A stretch of DNA of 64,000 nucleotides from Notospermus geniculatus (lineage: Eukaryota > Nemertea > Pilidiophora > Heteronemertea > Lineidae), in contig NMRB01000319.1 of NCBI GenBank assembly GCA_002633025.1, forward strand, positions 124,467-188,466. The letters run 5' to 3'. Under the pieces are notes generated by a model, which had not been told where the DNA came from, ran no database searches, and saw only the letters and a list, made by a program, of their open reading frames with translations. Of this stretch, positions 54,101 through 63,540 are shown in pieces; within the stretch, counting starts at the first letter, position 1, and every line of letters starts with the position of its first letter. Both the position numbers and the translations under genes were made by a program.

Positions 54101-56715
54101 CAGCAGAAAATATTTTGTATGGTTGAGAGAAAAACGATGTTACACAATTATCGTTTTTATAAATCTGAAACGGAAACATTCACAAACTGAAATTTATGTC
54201 TGAGATTTCAAAGCTTAGTTTGTCAATATTCTTATGTGTTTGCTTTCGTAAATCAGGCTTTCTGCTATTAATTTTTTTCGAATTACGAAATAATTGTTAT
54301 ATCTTCCAGTTGAACCAATCCATTGGGTTATTTTTAACACNATGGCCAGGGTGACAGGAAGCTGGGTGGAGGTATTGGTGAGTGTCCGTGGGTTTTACAT
54401 AGAGGTCAGTCACAATCCTTGAGTCGCAGAGTTTGACAGTCACATCCAAAAAGTTCTGGGAGGAAGGGGATGCATCCCAAGTGAACCTGATGGTGGGGTG
54501 GAACTTATTGAGCCTGTCAACGAAATCCTCCAGTTTTTTACGTCCATGGGTCCACACAGAGAAAACATCATCTATGAACCTGAGCCAGTTCTGAGCCGGG
54601 GCTATTTAGATACGGGGATTTATGTAGTGTAACCGCGAAATCCCCGTGTTTATTTCTAGTTCTAAGCACCCGGCAACAGACGGCGGTGCAAATCGATGAG
54701 TCATGCGGATGCGTATAGGATATTTTTGGTAGCCTCCAGTAGCCACTAGTAGCCACTATTTTTTTATGTGATAGTTATTTTCAATTTAAACTCTTGCATA
54801 ATTTTTAAGTCTTGAACTATATTTTATACATTTTGCAATGTGCGTTTTTTTTTCAACTCGGAATTTTTTTATTTATTTAAATTTTTGCAGTGATTTCTAC
54901 ATTCCTGGATGATATTTTTCAAATCTTGAAGGAATAAATTTTAGAATTCTTGGAGTTTGTTTTTTTATAATGTAATGAAGACTAAAATCTTTGGTTATTT
55001 TTCAAATCTTGAACGAAAAATTAGTCTTGAATAACTTCCGCTCGGCATTCCATCATCATCATCTTTGTCATTACTTTTCCAGACGATGGGTCTGTCAATT
55101 TCGATTCTTTTCTGGACCTTTGGGTCCAAAAGAAAAAGACACGACCAGAACTAACCAACAGTCTCAGGGAGGCTTTATCAGGTACCGTAAACTACCTTCA
55201 ACCATTACTTGATACTGTCAATAGTGACTCAAGTGGACGTCGTTGGCTGTCGATCTACATGACACATGTACATGTACATGATTCTGAGTCGCAAATGCAA
55301 TGTATGAGTATAAAGACCCACGCATTTACAGCCGGATATTTTTTTGTCTCTAGGTACTTCGACAAAGATAACAAGGGGTACGTAGACACGGCTGAGCTGA
55401 GAAAATCACTCACGGACGTCGGAGATAAGATGACCGAGTCTGAGTTCGACGAGATGTGTCGTGAAGCTGGCGTTCAAAAAAATGGGAAGTTAGAATACGA
55501 AGGTAAGCACTACATAAGCTGTGGTTACACTACATAAATCCCCGTGCTTTCCCCGGGGATTTTGCGGTTACACCTATAAATCGCCGAGTCTAAATAGACC
55601 CGTGTCTGAAATCCCCGTGCTTATTAGCCCCAGCGAGCTCGAAGGGGCAACGCCGGGGCTATTTAGATACGGGGATTTATGTAGTGTAACCGCGAAATCC
55701 CCGTGTTTATTTCTAGTTCTAAGCACCCGGCAACAGACGGCGATGCAAATCGATGAGTCATGCGCATGCGTATAGGATATTTTTGGTAGCCTCCAGTAGC
55801 CACTAGATGACGGAGAGTTGCCTACATGCAGTGCCCCTATCGCCCGGATACGGAATTACCAATCGCACTTTTAGTAGTGTAACCGCTCGCCGTGTCAATG
55901 CCGTGTTTTTTGTGGTTCGGAAAACCCCGTGTCTCAAAAAGCACGGGGATTTTGGATAGGTGTAACCACGGCTATAGACTAGTGAACAAAGGACTGATCA
56001 ATTTCCCTAATGAAAATTTATCATCCAAAGGTTAGGTTGTTGCTGACAAAATCCCCAGTATCATCTGGCCCTGCAAAACACTTGTAGTTGCCAGTTCCAG
56101 GCGCGTGTCCAGAGGGGTCCACTCCAGGGGATCCGGACCCCCAGCTCGCGCAAGCCATCGATTTTTTTACACATGTCACTTCAAGTGTAGCATAAATGAA
56201 AGGGTTGGTGAGGGCGTAGCGGGTTCTGGAAATTTCGGACTACTGCTCGGGTACAGATGTAGTACGTGCTGTTGTTCTGTCATAAGTAAGCCATCAGGTA
56301 TCCGTTGTTGGGTGTAGTGGACGCGACCAAGTTCATTCATTCAAAACATGTTCAAGGCTGAAATGCTGGGAAATGGCGTCTTCGGTGTGCAAATTTTACA
56401 AAATTTCCTACGCGAGGTGGCCATCCCCCTCTCACTCCCCCTCGGGCTTCACACTCGACGGCCGGGCTACGCCCCGATCCCCTGGACCCCTCTCTGCTCG
56501 AAATCCTGAACACGCGCCTGAGCTCATATGCACAACGATACGAACTAGCTTCTCGTGATTTTTTACCTGAATATTTTAATACGCTATTCATTTAAGAAAC
56601 ACATGTGGGAGTACATGTACAAGAATGAAGAATTAAATACACTTCATCACTGCAACTTCTCTTTTCAGATTTCATTAAGTTTATCATGGCATCTAACCCA
56701 TCGTCAATACTCTGA
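48132..56715 (+). CDS. calmodulin-like EF-hand protein, six exons
   Basis: Exons: 48132-48152 (MSDTKSK), 50651-50681, 53104-53244, 55083-55181, a fifth ending 55502, and 56669-56715 (stop TGA). About 160-170 residues. The second and third exons read EVRLHYDQLV..LMRSLGQNPTDEEIKDI, close to calmodulin helix 2 (the RSLGQNPT block is shared). Exon four carries an EF2 loop that has lost key ligands (HSHYDGSVNFDS). Exon five has the only canonical loop (DKDNKGYVDTAE) and EF4 is degenerate (GVQKNGKLEYED). It likely binds one calcium ion and acts as a cytosolic or cytoskeletal regulator. Phases agree except at exon five: the strong acceptor at 55353 is out of frame, while a weaker one at 55331 is in frame and adds seven residues. 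The long introns are full of mobile elements. Confidence 0.82.
48413..48655. mobile_element. TTAAAGATAATGTATCACG TIR element (copy 1)
   Basis: TTAAAGATAATGTATCACG faces CGTGATACATTACCTTTAA. Interior GAGTAATTTGTTGGTGGC and CATGTCCCAAAAGTCC are shared with 63287-63540. In intron 1 of the EF-hand gene. Confidence 0.9.
48689..49425. repeat. large palindrome, about 275-bp arms
   Basis: The left arm from AATATAGTCCAGTCAAATTG pairs with the right arm ending ATTGACTGGACTAATATG; both include CACTAGTGT, CTATAAATGTATTACCAATA and TGTCAGGACC or their complements. Centre at about 49060. In intron 1 of the EF-hand gene; transcription would give a long hairpin RNA. Confidence 0.9.
49491..50580 (+). repeat. 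dispersed repeat family copy, about 1.1 kb
   Basis: Starts TTAGCTCACCTGTGGTGAGCT, with internal duplication of the CAATAACTCCTGAACTAATG block at 49692 and 49976, and ends with CATGGTCCATGGACCATTTC. In intron 1 of the EF-hand gene. Confidence 0.8.
50962..51142. repeat. palindrome with Penelope-type terminal motif
   Basis: GGAGTCGTCCTCCAATAATC faces GATTGTTGGGGGACGACTCC. The left arm has TTTTCGACCCCCACCGGGGT, the reverse of CTGAAGA / stem / GAAA, and the right arm has lost the stem (CTGAAGAAGAAAA). The centre is CTACCAGAAGGG..GTCTGGTAG. In intron 2 of the EF-hand gene. Confidence 0.75.
51340..51455 (+). repeat. TGCTGTCA-type direct and inverted repeats
   Basis: TTGCTGTCA followed by (G/T)(A/G)CAG recurs at least five times, with CATGCAGTACTGTATGACAG palindromes. 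Short and imperfect; similar ATTGCTGTCTGAC text at 52458. Confidence 0.7.
51717..51898. repeat. palindrome, about 75-bp arms
   Basis: GGGCATCATTACAAGCTACA faces TGTAGCTTGTAATGATGCCC; arms include AATCCGCTGGTTAAAT and ACTACATTGAAATTA. One N at 51898. Confidence 0.85.
51899..52220 (+). repeat. minisatellite, 88-bp units, about 3.5 copies
   Basis: Units begin CCACCTATAAATTTACAGAA and include GTGCCTGCAGCAGAGTCCCC and TTCTGTGTTTTTACAGG. All are in one open frame (PINLQKVPAAESP, then CFYRKQF), because 87-88 bp units happen to lack stops; no family is known. Confidence 0.9.
52225..52385. repeat. inverted pair of Penelope-type terminal motifs
   Basis: GAGTTTTCGACCCCAACCGG faces CCGGTTGGGGTCGAAAATTC, with AAGTTCCAGCCTGAAGAAGA at the centre. 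The plus-strand right half reads CTGAAGA, A, GACCCC-GGTT-GGGGTC, GAAA: a hammerhead-like core with one extra A. Confidence 0.7.
52860..53014. repeat. palindrome in EF-hand intron 2
   Basis: CGTGGTGATCCTATCAGATA faces ATCTGATAGGATCACCACGA; inner arms GAGGTCAGTCGTG/CACGACTGACCTC and ATCGTAGAAAA/TTTTCTACGAT. Ends 90 bp before exon three. Confidence 0.85.
53563..54341 (-). mobile_element. U2-carrying TIR element (copy 2)
   Basis: CACACTAAAATTCATTGGGT at the left, ATTGGGTTATTTTTAACAC at the right. Many TGGGTCA/TGACCCA blocks in the left half. The U2-like segment is at 54031-54068 on the minus strand. It resembles copy 1 along most of its length but has an expanded TGGGTCA region. In intron 3 of the EF-hand gene, and it abuts a Penelope fragment. 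Confidence 0.8.
54346..54597 (-). pseudogene. Penelope-like reverse transcriptase fragment
   Basis: The minus strand reads WLRFIDDVFSVWTHG, then LNKFHPTIRFTW, FLDVTV, TDLYVKPTDTHQYLH, SCHPGH. FIDD is the Penelope form of the RT active-site box and the LYVKPTDTHQYL block is diagnostic of the group. Only about 80 residues remain; both sides are cut by other elements. Confidence 0.9.
54597..54760. mobile_element. partial CCGTG-TTACACTACATAAA family element
   Basis: GGGGCTATTTAGATACGGGG, ATTTATGTAGTGTAACCGCG and TTTCTAGTTCTAAGCACCCG match 55654-55800 almost exactly. It lacks one end. Confidence 0.75.
55515..55976. mobile_element. CCGTGGTTACACTACATAAA TIR element, about 460 bp
   Basis: GCTGTGGTTACACTACATAA at the left, and TGTAACCACGGCTATAG at the right. 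The interior has multiple CCCCGTG and CGGGGAT blocks, and a piece identical to 54597-54760. Near exon five of the EF-hand gene. Same family as 13774-14149. Confidence 0.75.
55977..56668. other. rest of EF-hand intron 5
   Basis: A possible inverted pair: GGGGATCCGGACCCCC region at 56125 and GATCCCCTGGACCCC at 56475 (with CGCGTGTCCAGAGG facing CCTCTCTGCTCG only loosely). No exon recognised. Confidence 0.35.
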
Positions 56716-57744
56716 GAAGAGGCCCACGACATTCAAAATAAAGAAACAGACTTGTTCGTGACATTTTCGGATTTTTTGAAAAGATTCACAGCTCTTTTTG
56801 TCTTCCTCAAACGAGGCCAACAAAGTTCACCTGCATCGTGATTTTAATGAAGTACCTTAAAGCCACACTGTATTGAATTCAGAACGCGCTTACGTCCTCC
56901 GACGTTAGTGTAGTGTAAAATGTACTACACTCTAGTGAATGCATTAGAGCTCTGCCTGCAGTTTTTCCATTGTGTGCTGAAAACTAGGTCTTGATTCTTT
57001 AAAGTATGTATCAGGCAAACATTTTGGGGACCTTCACGAGGCTATGAGACCTCTACCTGCACAGTCCTAACACTCTGAAAATGTCGTAAAATTCAATACT
57101 GTGAGGCTTTAATCAAGTTCTATTGATTTGTTGTTGCTTGTCAGCGACAGTCGTATCAAACTTGGGTCTTTGGTCTCTACAGGGTTACATCGATAAGACA
57201 AAACTTGTATTGTTTGGTAGACTCGGTAGAAGTGAAGACAGAGGAAGTCTAAAGAGAATCTTTTTGTTGAGACCTGTCGATTCTTAGTCAGAGATCACAA
57301 ATATGTCAGAGAGGATTTTTTCCTGATTGTATCATTGCTATGAGAAGGTAAAAATTGATGCATAATTCTGGCTAAAGCCATCTTTTTTAGAAGATGGGGA
57401 TTTTGCGAATCCCGGTACTGTCGATAGGCATTACTGACCAACAAATCAAACCTATGATTCTGTACCACTTTCTGTTAGAGTGTGTAAAAAGCATGTATTT
57501 TCCACTCCAAAGATAATGGGCAAAGATTGTCTCCGGTAGAATATGTAAACTGAAGAGGTAAAATGGAGAAAAGAGTTGATGATAAAGGGGATGGCAAGAT
57601 TTAGAGAGGTTCATTTAGAATTTAGTGGTTACCCTTGTATCCTCCTGGCGCAGAAATACCCGTATCTCAGAGAAAATTTGCTTTTCTACTTAATCTTTCC
57701 ATCGTCAAATTAACAGAAACCTGCTGCGACATGTGTAACAGGAA
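56716..57744. other. 3' flank of EF-hand gene, no gene recognised
   Basis: Likely begins with the 3' UTR: TTCAAAATAAAGAAACAGACTT at about 56731 supplies an AATAAA poly(A) signal 20 bp after the stop. No further exons are supported. Confidence 0.5.
56735..56742 (+). promoter_or_regulatory. poly(A) signal of EF-hand gene
   Basis: AAAATAAAG lies about 20 bases after the stop codon at 56713-56715. Early for a signal, so a short 3' UTR is implied if it is used. Confidence 0.45.
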
Positions 57745-57945
57745 ACACCGATCACGCAGACCACGCGAGAATATATGCGTGGGTTTGAACTGATAGTACA
57801 CAGATGCCACCTATTATTCATGACGATTCAAAGTGTGATTGGCTGTGCTTGGTGAACCGCATCTCTCGATCAATGAGCCTCTATAGGTGTCACGTCTGCT
57901 CTATAAGTCATCATGTGACCAAATGGTGCTCCCCATTGCCAAACA
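57745..57945. repeat. repeat shared with Merlin intron
   Basis: CACGCGAGAATATATGCGTG, GATGCCACCTATTATTCATG and CCTCTATAGGTGTCACGTCT are the inverse of 36710-36900. Similarity is about 85% by eye over 200 bp. Confidence 0.8.
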
Positions 57946-58354
57946 AGTGACCTAATAAACCATATCAATATGCATTGTCAGGATTACCAACTAGTAGAAC
58001 TTATCCTGATGGAAAGGGTATTAGAAGCTTTTGATATCGAGAAGTTGAATTTTGTGATCAGAGTGAAAAACCTCATCCTAGAGGGTCTTCTCGGAGGAAC
58101 TGCAAATGTGTTAGCAACTGTGGAAAGTGAAGTGTGGAATACTTCTTGGGACAACATCAGCTACATGCATTTACCTGTATGAATTTAAACCCTTTTCCCA
58201 TTTTCGTTGTTTTGCCTTGTAAATAGTTTCCGTGTTCATCTTGTCATTTTGCTCACATTTGCTGATCTAAATAAAAGTGGTTATACTCTTCATTCTTTGG
58301 AGGAAATAAAGTATCAATCGATCAGTCAATCCGGGTCACAATTTCTAGCGTATG
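57946..58354. other. no recognised gene
   Basis: An open stretch at 57970-58182 (+) has no known domain. TAAATAAAAGTGG at 58268 is AT-rich only. Confidence 0.3.
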
Positions 58355-59335
58355 AAAGGGGCTGGAGGAAGAACGCTCCCATGTCCAAAGTGTGCATATT
58401 TCAGAAAGTATTGGCCCGATTTGGATAAAATTCACAGTGGTGATACTTGATAGCAAAAAATTAACAGTCACCATACAAAGAGAACAAAAAACCTAATTAT
58501 CTAAAACAATGCTTTTTTGAACCCCAACAAAAGTAGAGAAATAACTCGGCTTTTTTGCTCAGGATCGGCATAGGTATTCAGTCATTGTTTCTCATTAACT
58601 TTCCAGTTGAAATCTTGACTTATTTTCACACAATTACAATAAAACAATGATGTTTACTTCAACTTCTAATGGGTGTGCTCAATAGCAGGAATGACAACAA
58701 CAACCACTTTGCACTATACAGACCTACCACCATGTCATGGTTGGCTGAGCTGCTGATTGCAAGTTCAGGTTAAGATTGTATTATTAGTGCTGTGGATCAA
58801 GGCGATGATGCAATACATTCAACCAGGGTAGGCCTTTGACATTATACAATCTATAGTGTAAGCTTACCGTGTATTTTTGGTTATATAAAGCATGCATAAT
58901 GCAACATGTTCAATTCTGGTGACACTGCTTCTGCAGATAACTCACATAATTATGTAATGCAAGGTAATAGGCCCCCAGGAATANCCAACTTTAGTTGTTC
59001 AGTCAAATTGTCAAGTAATTATCTCATTTTTCGTGAATGTGGTGGGCATTATTCTTGATAGAATAGGCCTAATCAGTTACCATTGGTCTACTGGCCTGCT
59101 GTTATGACCATTTTTAGGAGTTTCAACAGTATACAATAGGATTTATTGTCAAGTATCAAAATGCATTGTCTTAGCTGCTGTTACATAACATTACTACTTC
59201 TCTTCATGGTGATTGTTAATCTTTCAGATTCAAGTATCACCACTGCGAATTTCATTTTAAAAATCGGGCCAATACTTTCTGAAATATGCACACTTTGGAC
59301 ATGGGAGCGTTCTTCCTCCAGCCCCTTTGGCCTAT
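58355..59335. repeat. inverted repeat pair, about 105-bp arms, 770 bp apart
   Basis: 58355-58460 (AAAGGGGCTGGAGGAAGAAC, then CCATGTCCAAAGTGTGCATA, TTTCAGAAAGTATTGGCCCG) is the inverse of 59228-59335. It may mark the ends of a larger element. The interior has no protein signature; one N at 58984. Confidence 0.85.
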
Positions 59336-59425
59336 TTTGACAAACCCTGTCTTAAGTTTCCAGCCCCTTTTGTCATCTCCTTTTGTCATCCGTGAACAGT
59401 CCACTTTGAACTCTCATCATGCAAA

Positions 59426-60045
59426 TACAGTAAAATTGCATTAAGTCGGATGCAAGTGGGCCAGCAAATTTCATCCGACTTGAGAAAATCCGCCTTATGT
59501 GTAAGTCAGATTTTCTCTGACTTACGTGTAAGTCAGATTTTTATCCGACTTAGACGTATAAGTTAGAGAAAATCTGACTTGTGCGACATTGGTAATGAAC
59601 TAAGAGTCAAAAAGATCAGGGACCTTATTCATGAAGCACACTTAAGTCTACCTGCTCTTAGGGCCCTCTAAAACTATTGTGTTGGGAACAACAATAAATT
59701 AATCTAAGAGTGCATAGCCCTAAGTGTGCTTCACGAATGAGGCCCCTGCTTACTTGTCGATCTTGATGGCGCATTTCTTCTCAGAAACACGACAAGTGAC
59801 GGAAATTGCCGATCATAGTCAACGGAAAAATGTTCCTCTCAGCAGTTTCAAATGCATATTGTCCAATGTTGTGTATATGTGTGAATGAGTGGATTAGATT
59901 ATGTGCATTTAACCTATGCTCATCTGACTTAATGTGACATGATTTGAATGGAAATATACTACACTGGGACTCAAATTTTCATGTGATTACGGTATATGTG
60001 ATTATCCGAGTTATTCGACTCCGACTTAATGCGATGTTTACTGTA
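59426..60045. mobile_element. pogo/Tc1-like TIR element, TACAGTAAAATTGCATTAAG ends
   Basis: TACAGTAAAATTGCATTAAG faces CTTAATGCGATGTTTACTGTA, with TA at both outer edges as for Tc1/mariner and pogo. Internal TCCGACTTA and AAGTCAGA blocks repeat many times. It contains the foldback 59617-59748, an insertion into it. No transposase. Confidence 0.75.
59617..59748. mobile_element. foldback element, CAGGGACCTTATTCATGAAG ends
   Basis: CAGGGACCTTATTCATGAAG faces CTTCACGAATGAGGCCCCTG; inner ACTTAAGTCTACC pairs only partly. Nested in the pogo-like element, so it is younger. Confidence 0.8.
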
Positions 60046-60059
60046 ATATCACCTTGTGG

Positions 60060-60541
60060 TACTCTACGTTTGAAGATAACTTGAGGTTTCTGTCGAAAAA
60101 AATTGTACCAAAAAAACTGTGTCACTGGAAGAGGTCATTCCCACTGCAGCATATCTATTGCTGCTAAATTACGAAGTGCTTGGACTAGAACTTGATGCTT
60201 TCGTGCCAGGATTCCATGTCCCACAGCTGTTTCAGGCTTTTGAGTCCTTCCATCGAAATGGTTTCATAACCTCTTTAGGTTCTTGACTATGAAGTAATAT
60301 GTCTTACGTGTTTCCTTAGGTGTTAACTTCGTTACGAGGCAATAAGAATGTTGCATCATTGCTTGCTCATTTGCATTTGAAATGGCAGACTTTGTACACA
60401 AAGGAAATTTGTATAGCTTTCTTTTGTATATCTAAGCTCTCCGATATTAGAAATATCAGAAATGAGAAACTTTATTTGATGGCCGCATGCTTTAGACAAA
60501 ATATCAATGCAGGACTTCCTATCCTTCTATTCGCCAAATAA
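60060..60541 (+). other. two adjacent coding-like stretches, unrecognised
   Basis: 60120-60285 reads SLEEVIPTAAYLLLLNYEVL, then FVPGFHVPQLFQAFESFHRN and a stop after 55 residues. 60320-60541 follows TTTCCTTAG and reads LTSLRGNKNVASLLAHLHLK, then KEICIAFFCISKLSDIRN, ending at a stop. Composition is protein-like and hydrophobic-helical, and a plausible acceptor precedes the second stretch, but there is no family match I can name. They could be exons of a decayed gene or chance. Confidence 0.3.
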
Positions 60542-61129
60542 TCATTTGTGAGGAAGCTATTGTCATCAGAAAAATTTAAGTACATATTTCACCATGTAAG
60601 AATCCTCGGAGTAGAAAACGAATGATACAATATCCTAGCTGAATAAATACCAATCGACGATATATTCATACAAACTCGATCACGTTTGTGAATTTTCTGT
60701 TTTTTGAGAGCTCATTTGTAGCGGAATTCAAGACCTGTGCCTTGTTCTTACATAAGTCTCAGAAAATGACGCGGTATTACTCGAACATTGGTTAGTAAAT
60801 GACAAGAGGGTGATCAGTTCTTTCGATGGAGGCTCAAACAGCTCATGTCCGTTAATCATGAAAAGGAATATGTTATGAGAATTGACTTCAGATGAGCATC
60901 ATATCTTAGTCAGCGTGGTGGAAATGAAAACATAGTTAAGACTTTTAGGCCGAGATTTCTTTGGTAAATTCGCCCCCCCCCCTGCCCAATTTCCAAGATC
61001 CTGCAGAAAAAATCTCGAGAATAAAGAAAGCAAATTGGTCATCCCAGTGGTCAAAACCCTGATGCAACCTCTAGCAGGTTGTCCAAGTGTGGTAAACTGT
61101 CGCTGTCATAGCATTCAGCTACACTTATT
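60542..61129. other. no recognised feature
   Basis: AT-rich, with a C run at 60971-60983. Nothing supported. Confidence 0.3.
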
Positions 61130-61270
61130 GCCAAAATGGCAGCAAAGTTCTAGCAGATCAACACAAAAGAAAATTCTCATGGTTGGTGCTCAATCAAGCA
61201 TGAATGGGTCTGCTGGGCATTGAAATGGGCCGTACTGACACCTTTTGGTCAACTGACTGACAGGTACCTG
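61130..61270 (+). repeat. dispersed repeat shared with 7373 and 3700 regions
   Basis: AATGGCAGCAAAGTTCTAGC, GGTGCTCAATCAAGCATGAA, GGTCAACTGACTGACAGGTA in the same order as 7373-7530. Confidence 0.7.
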
Positions 61271-61801
61271 GAGCAGTTGAACTCATCATCCCAAAAGTTT
61301 TTAAAGAGAGTGAAGAACATTGTTTCTCTGATTGATGAATGCAGAGGTACAAAACACCATCAGTCTGGTTATTTTGATTGACTTGCTTTTTTCTCTTTTT
61401 TTTGCAGGACCATATTTCCGAGGTGTACCTTACGCAAATCTTCAATCCAGTTCTGTCGCCTCGTTGCTATGCTATCGTAGGAATCAAGCAATGATGAAGA
61501 TGCTGTATTTGACGAATTTAGCACCATGGAAGCCAGTGTTACCGTTGACGGACATCGTGAACCATTCCTTCAGCAGTGGTTGTTTCCCATCGTTCTTGGA
61601 ACATTGATAGTGAAATCCTGCTTGGACAACAGAATTTAATGAGGAATTACACATACAGACAGGCATGACAGGCGACAATTCACGAAGACTTGGATGAAGT
61701 TGTGGTAAAACATTTGTATGGTCACCTCAGAGGCAAACTCGTCCCCAGTGGGTTTACGTTCCTACAACACCACTGGAAAGGGCTGACGACTTCAGGAATA
61801 C

Positions 61802-61813
61802 TGCGCATGCGCG
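61802..61813. promoter_or_regulatory. perfect NRF-1-type palindrome
   Basis: TGCGCATGCGCG matches the YGCGCAYGCGCR consensus of NRF-1 in animals. No start codon or exon can be assigned next to it, so its use is unproven. Confidence 0.35.
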
Positions 61814-62565
61814 ATATACTAATTTTGAGGCGAATCACACCGAAGCTGGCACCCGCTGCCTGATGTTCCCATTTAAACTATTCATTTAAAATTGCTCTAA
61901 TACTCAAACAACTTCGTGTTTTGGGTGTATTATATGGCTTTTTAGGCATATATGATCTTTTTCAGACATCGAAGAACGAAATATTGTGGGAAACAAACAT
62001 TTTGGCACGCTGCCAGCGGTTGTCCAGAAATTTTGGACAAGTCGCCAGCCCTTTCCAGAGATACATGTATCCTCGGATGAGGTAGATCTGGGTACGAGAT
62101 TGCCTCAGAGGGTCCAGCATTGGTAAGGTAATGCATTCGGCTTTCAAATGCTTCCACATCAAACTGCACAAGGTTCATCAGGACATACCAGGGAACTTAA
62201 TTGTGGCTGTATCTTGTCTCATGGCTCTATCAGTCTTCGACTCAATTGATAAGGGTGTCCAATTTCAGACATTTCGAGCAGAGGCTCAATGTTGGAAGCA
62301 CTGGTCTCAGCATTCTTGAGCTATCTCACTGACACAGTTGTTGCAAATTGAAGAAAGCTACAGTCAAGTATTGAGTATGACGGCACTTTGTGTGGACCCT
62401 ACCCATTTCAATGCACACTCTTCACCAGCCCAGGTCATGTGGGTCAACGATACACTGCAGATGAGAAACCGGTAAAGTGTTTACTGAAGCTATTGCTGCT
62501 GATTTTGTTTTAGCTTTGGAGTCCCTTGCCAGTTAAGTCGGAGACCACTGTGTTTGGATGATTGT
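61814..62565. other. no recognised feature
   Basis: Open frames on the minus strand at 61942-62178 show no domain. Confidence 0.3.
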
Positions 62566-62771
62566 CATTATGTGAGCCGCTCCAGCAAAAGCAGACACTT
62601 GTCACAAGTGATCATCATTGGTGATCACAGTTTACCCAACTATTATCACTGCTGTCCGCTACTACTGTAAAAACTGCGTCCAAGTACATTTCAGCTGTTA
62701 TGCTGCAATGCCGATAACCTTTCCTCGACTTGCGACAAACGTGTGCTTTTGCTGGAGCGGCTCACATAATA
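62566..62771. mobile_element. TIR element, ATTATGTGAGCCGCTCCAGC ends
   Basis: ATTATGTGAGCCGCTCCAGC faces GCTGGAGCGGCTCACATAAT; arms continue with AAAAGC. About 205 bp, non-coding. Confidence 0.85.
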
Positions 62772-63017
62772 TGTCAATCACCTGGGTTTATCTGTTGTAC
62801 TGGAAGCAGACAGTATGTGAGACTACATGTGTAAAGTTGGTGCGTAGTGTGGGTGATGCAGTGGTCAAGCCCAGATGCCAAATTCGGCCACAGGTCAGCA
62901 GAGTGAGTCCTGTGTCCATCAGCCAGTAAAAAATGTGCATCTGTCAAGGTACCCGGTAACACGTTTTACAACCACAAAATAATTGAGATTGGTACAGTGA
63001 CAAAGGTTGGCTCTTGG

Positions 63018-63139
63018 CAGGGTTGGACCTACCAATGCTTTTTTCAGCCAGAGTAAAGAAAATCCCTATTGTTCAATAGTGTGTTGAATAGGGGTTTTCT
63101 TTACTTTGGCTAAAAAAAGTAATGGTAGATCCAACCCTG
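63018..63139. mobile_element. foldback element, CAGGGTTGGACCTACCA ends
   Basis: CAGGGTTGGACCTACCAATG faces AATGGTAGATCCAACCCTG, and AGCCAGAGTAAAGAAAATCC faces its partner. Same family as 32676-32808. Confidence 0.85.
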
Positions 63140-63286
63140 CTTGGAATCACTTCAAAAGCAGAAGGAATCCAAATTTGACAAATGCTCTTCCTGTCCATTG
63201 CATGGGAGGGTAAGCTGCATCGTATTGTACTTGTGCCTTACCAAACCAAGCAGAAGTGATGGACATGAGACAGTAGCTTGAGCATG

Positions 63287-63540
63287 TTAAAGATAATATA
63301 TCACGGATATTTTCGCGGGCCACGAAAATCATTGTTTATACATTTTGTTTGTTTATTTCTCATTTTTCTTTGTCTTATGAGTAATTTGTTGGTGGCGTGC
63401 CCCTCTAGAAATTCTTTTGATACAGAAAATATTCAATTTGGTGGGTTGGCATGTCCCAAAAGTCCAAAATAACATAATGTAAACATCAATGTTTACAAAC
63501 ATTAAACGTAAACAATGAAGTCGTGATATATTATCTTTAA
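63287..63540. mobile_element. TTAAAGATAATATATCACG TIR element (copy 2)
   Basis: TTAAAGATAATATATCACGG faces GTCGTGATATATTATCTTTAA; the interior matches 48413-48655 closely. Confidence 0.9.

Noticed and set aside
61332-61607. Possible non-LTR reverse transcriptase fragment (VNHSFSSGCFPSFLE)
   Set aside because: A short phrase resembles the NHSLSTGxFP block of LINE reverse transcriptases, but nothing before or after supports it.
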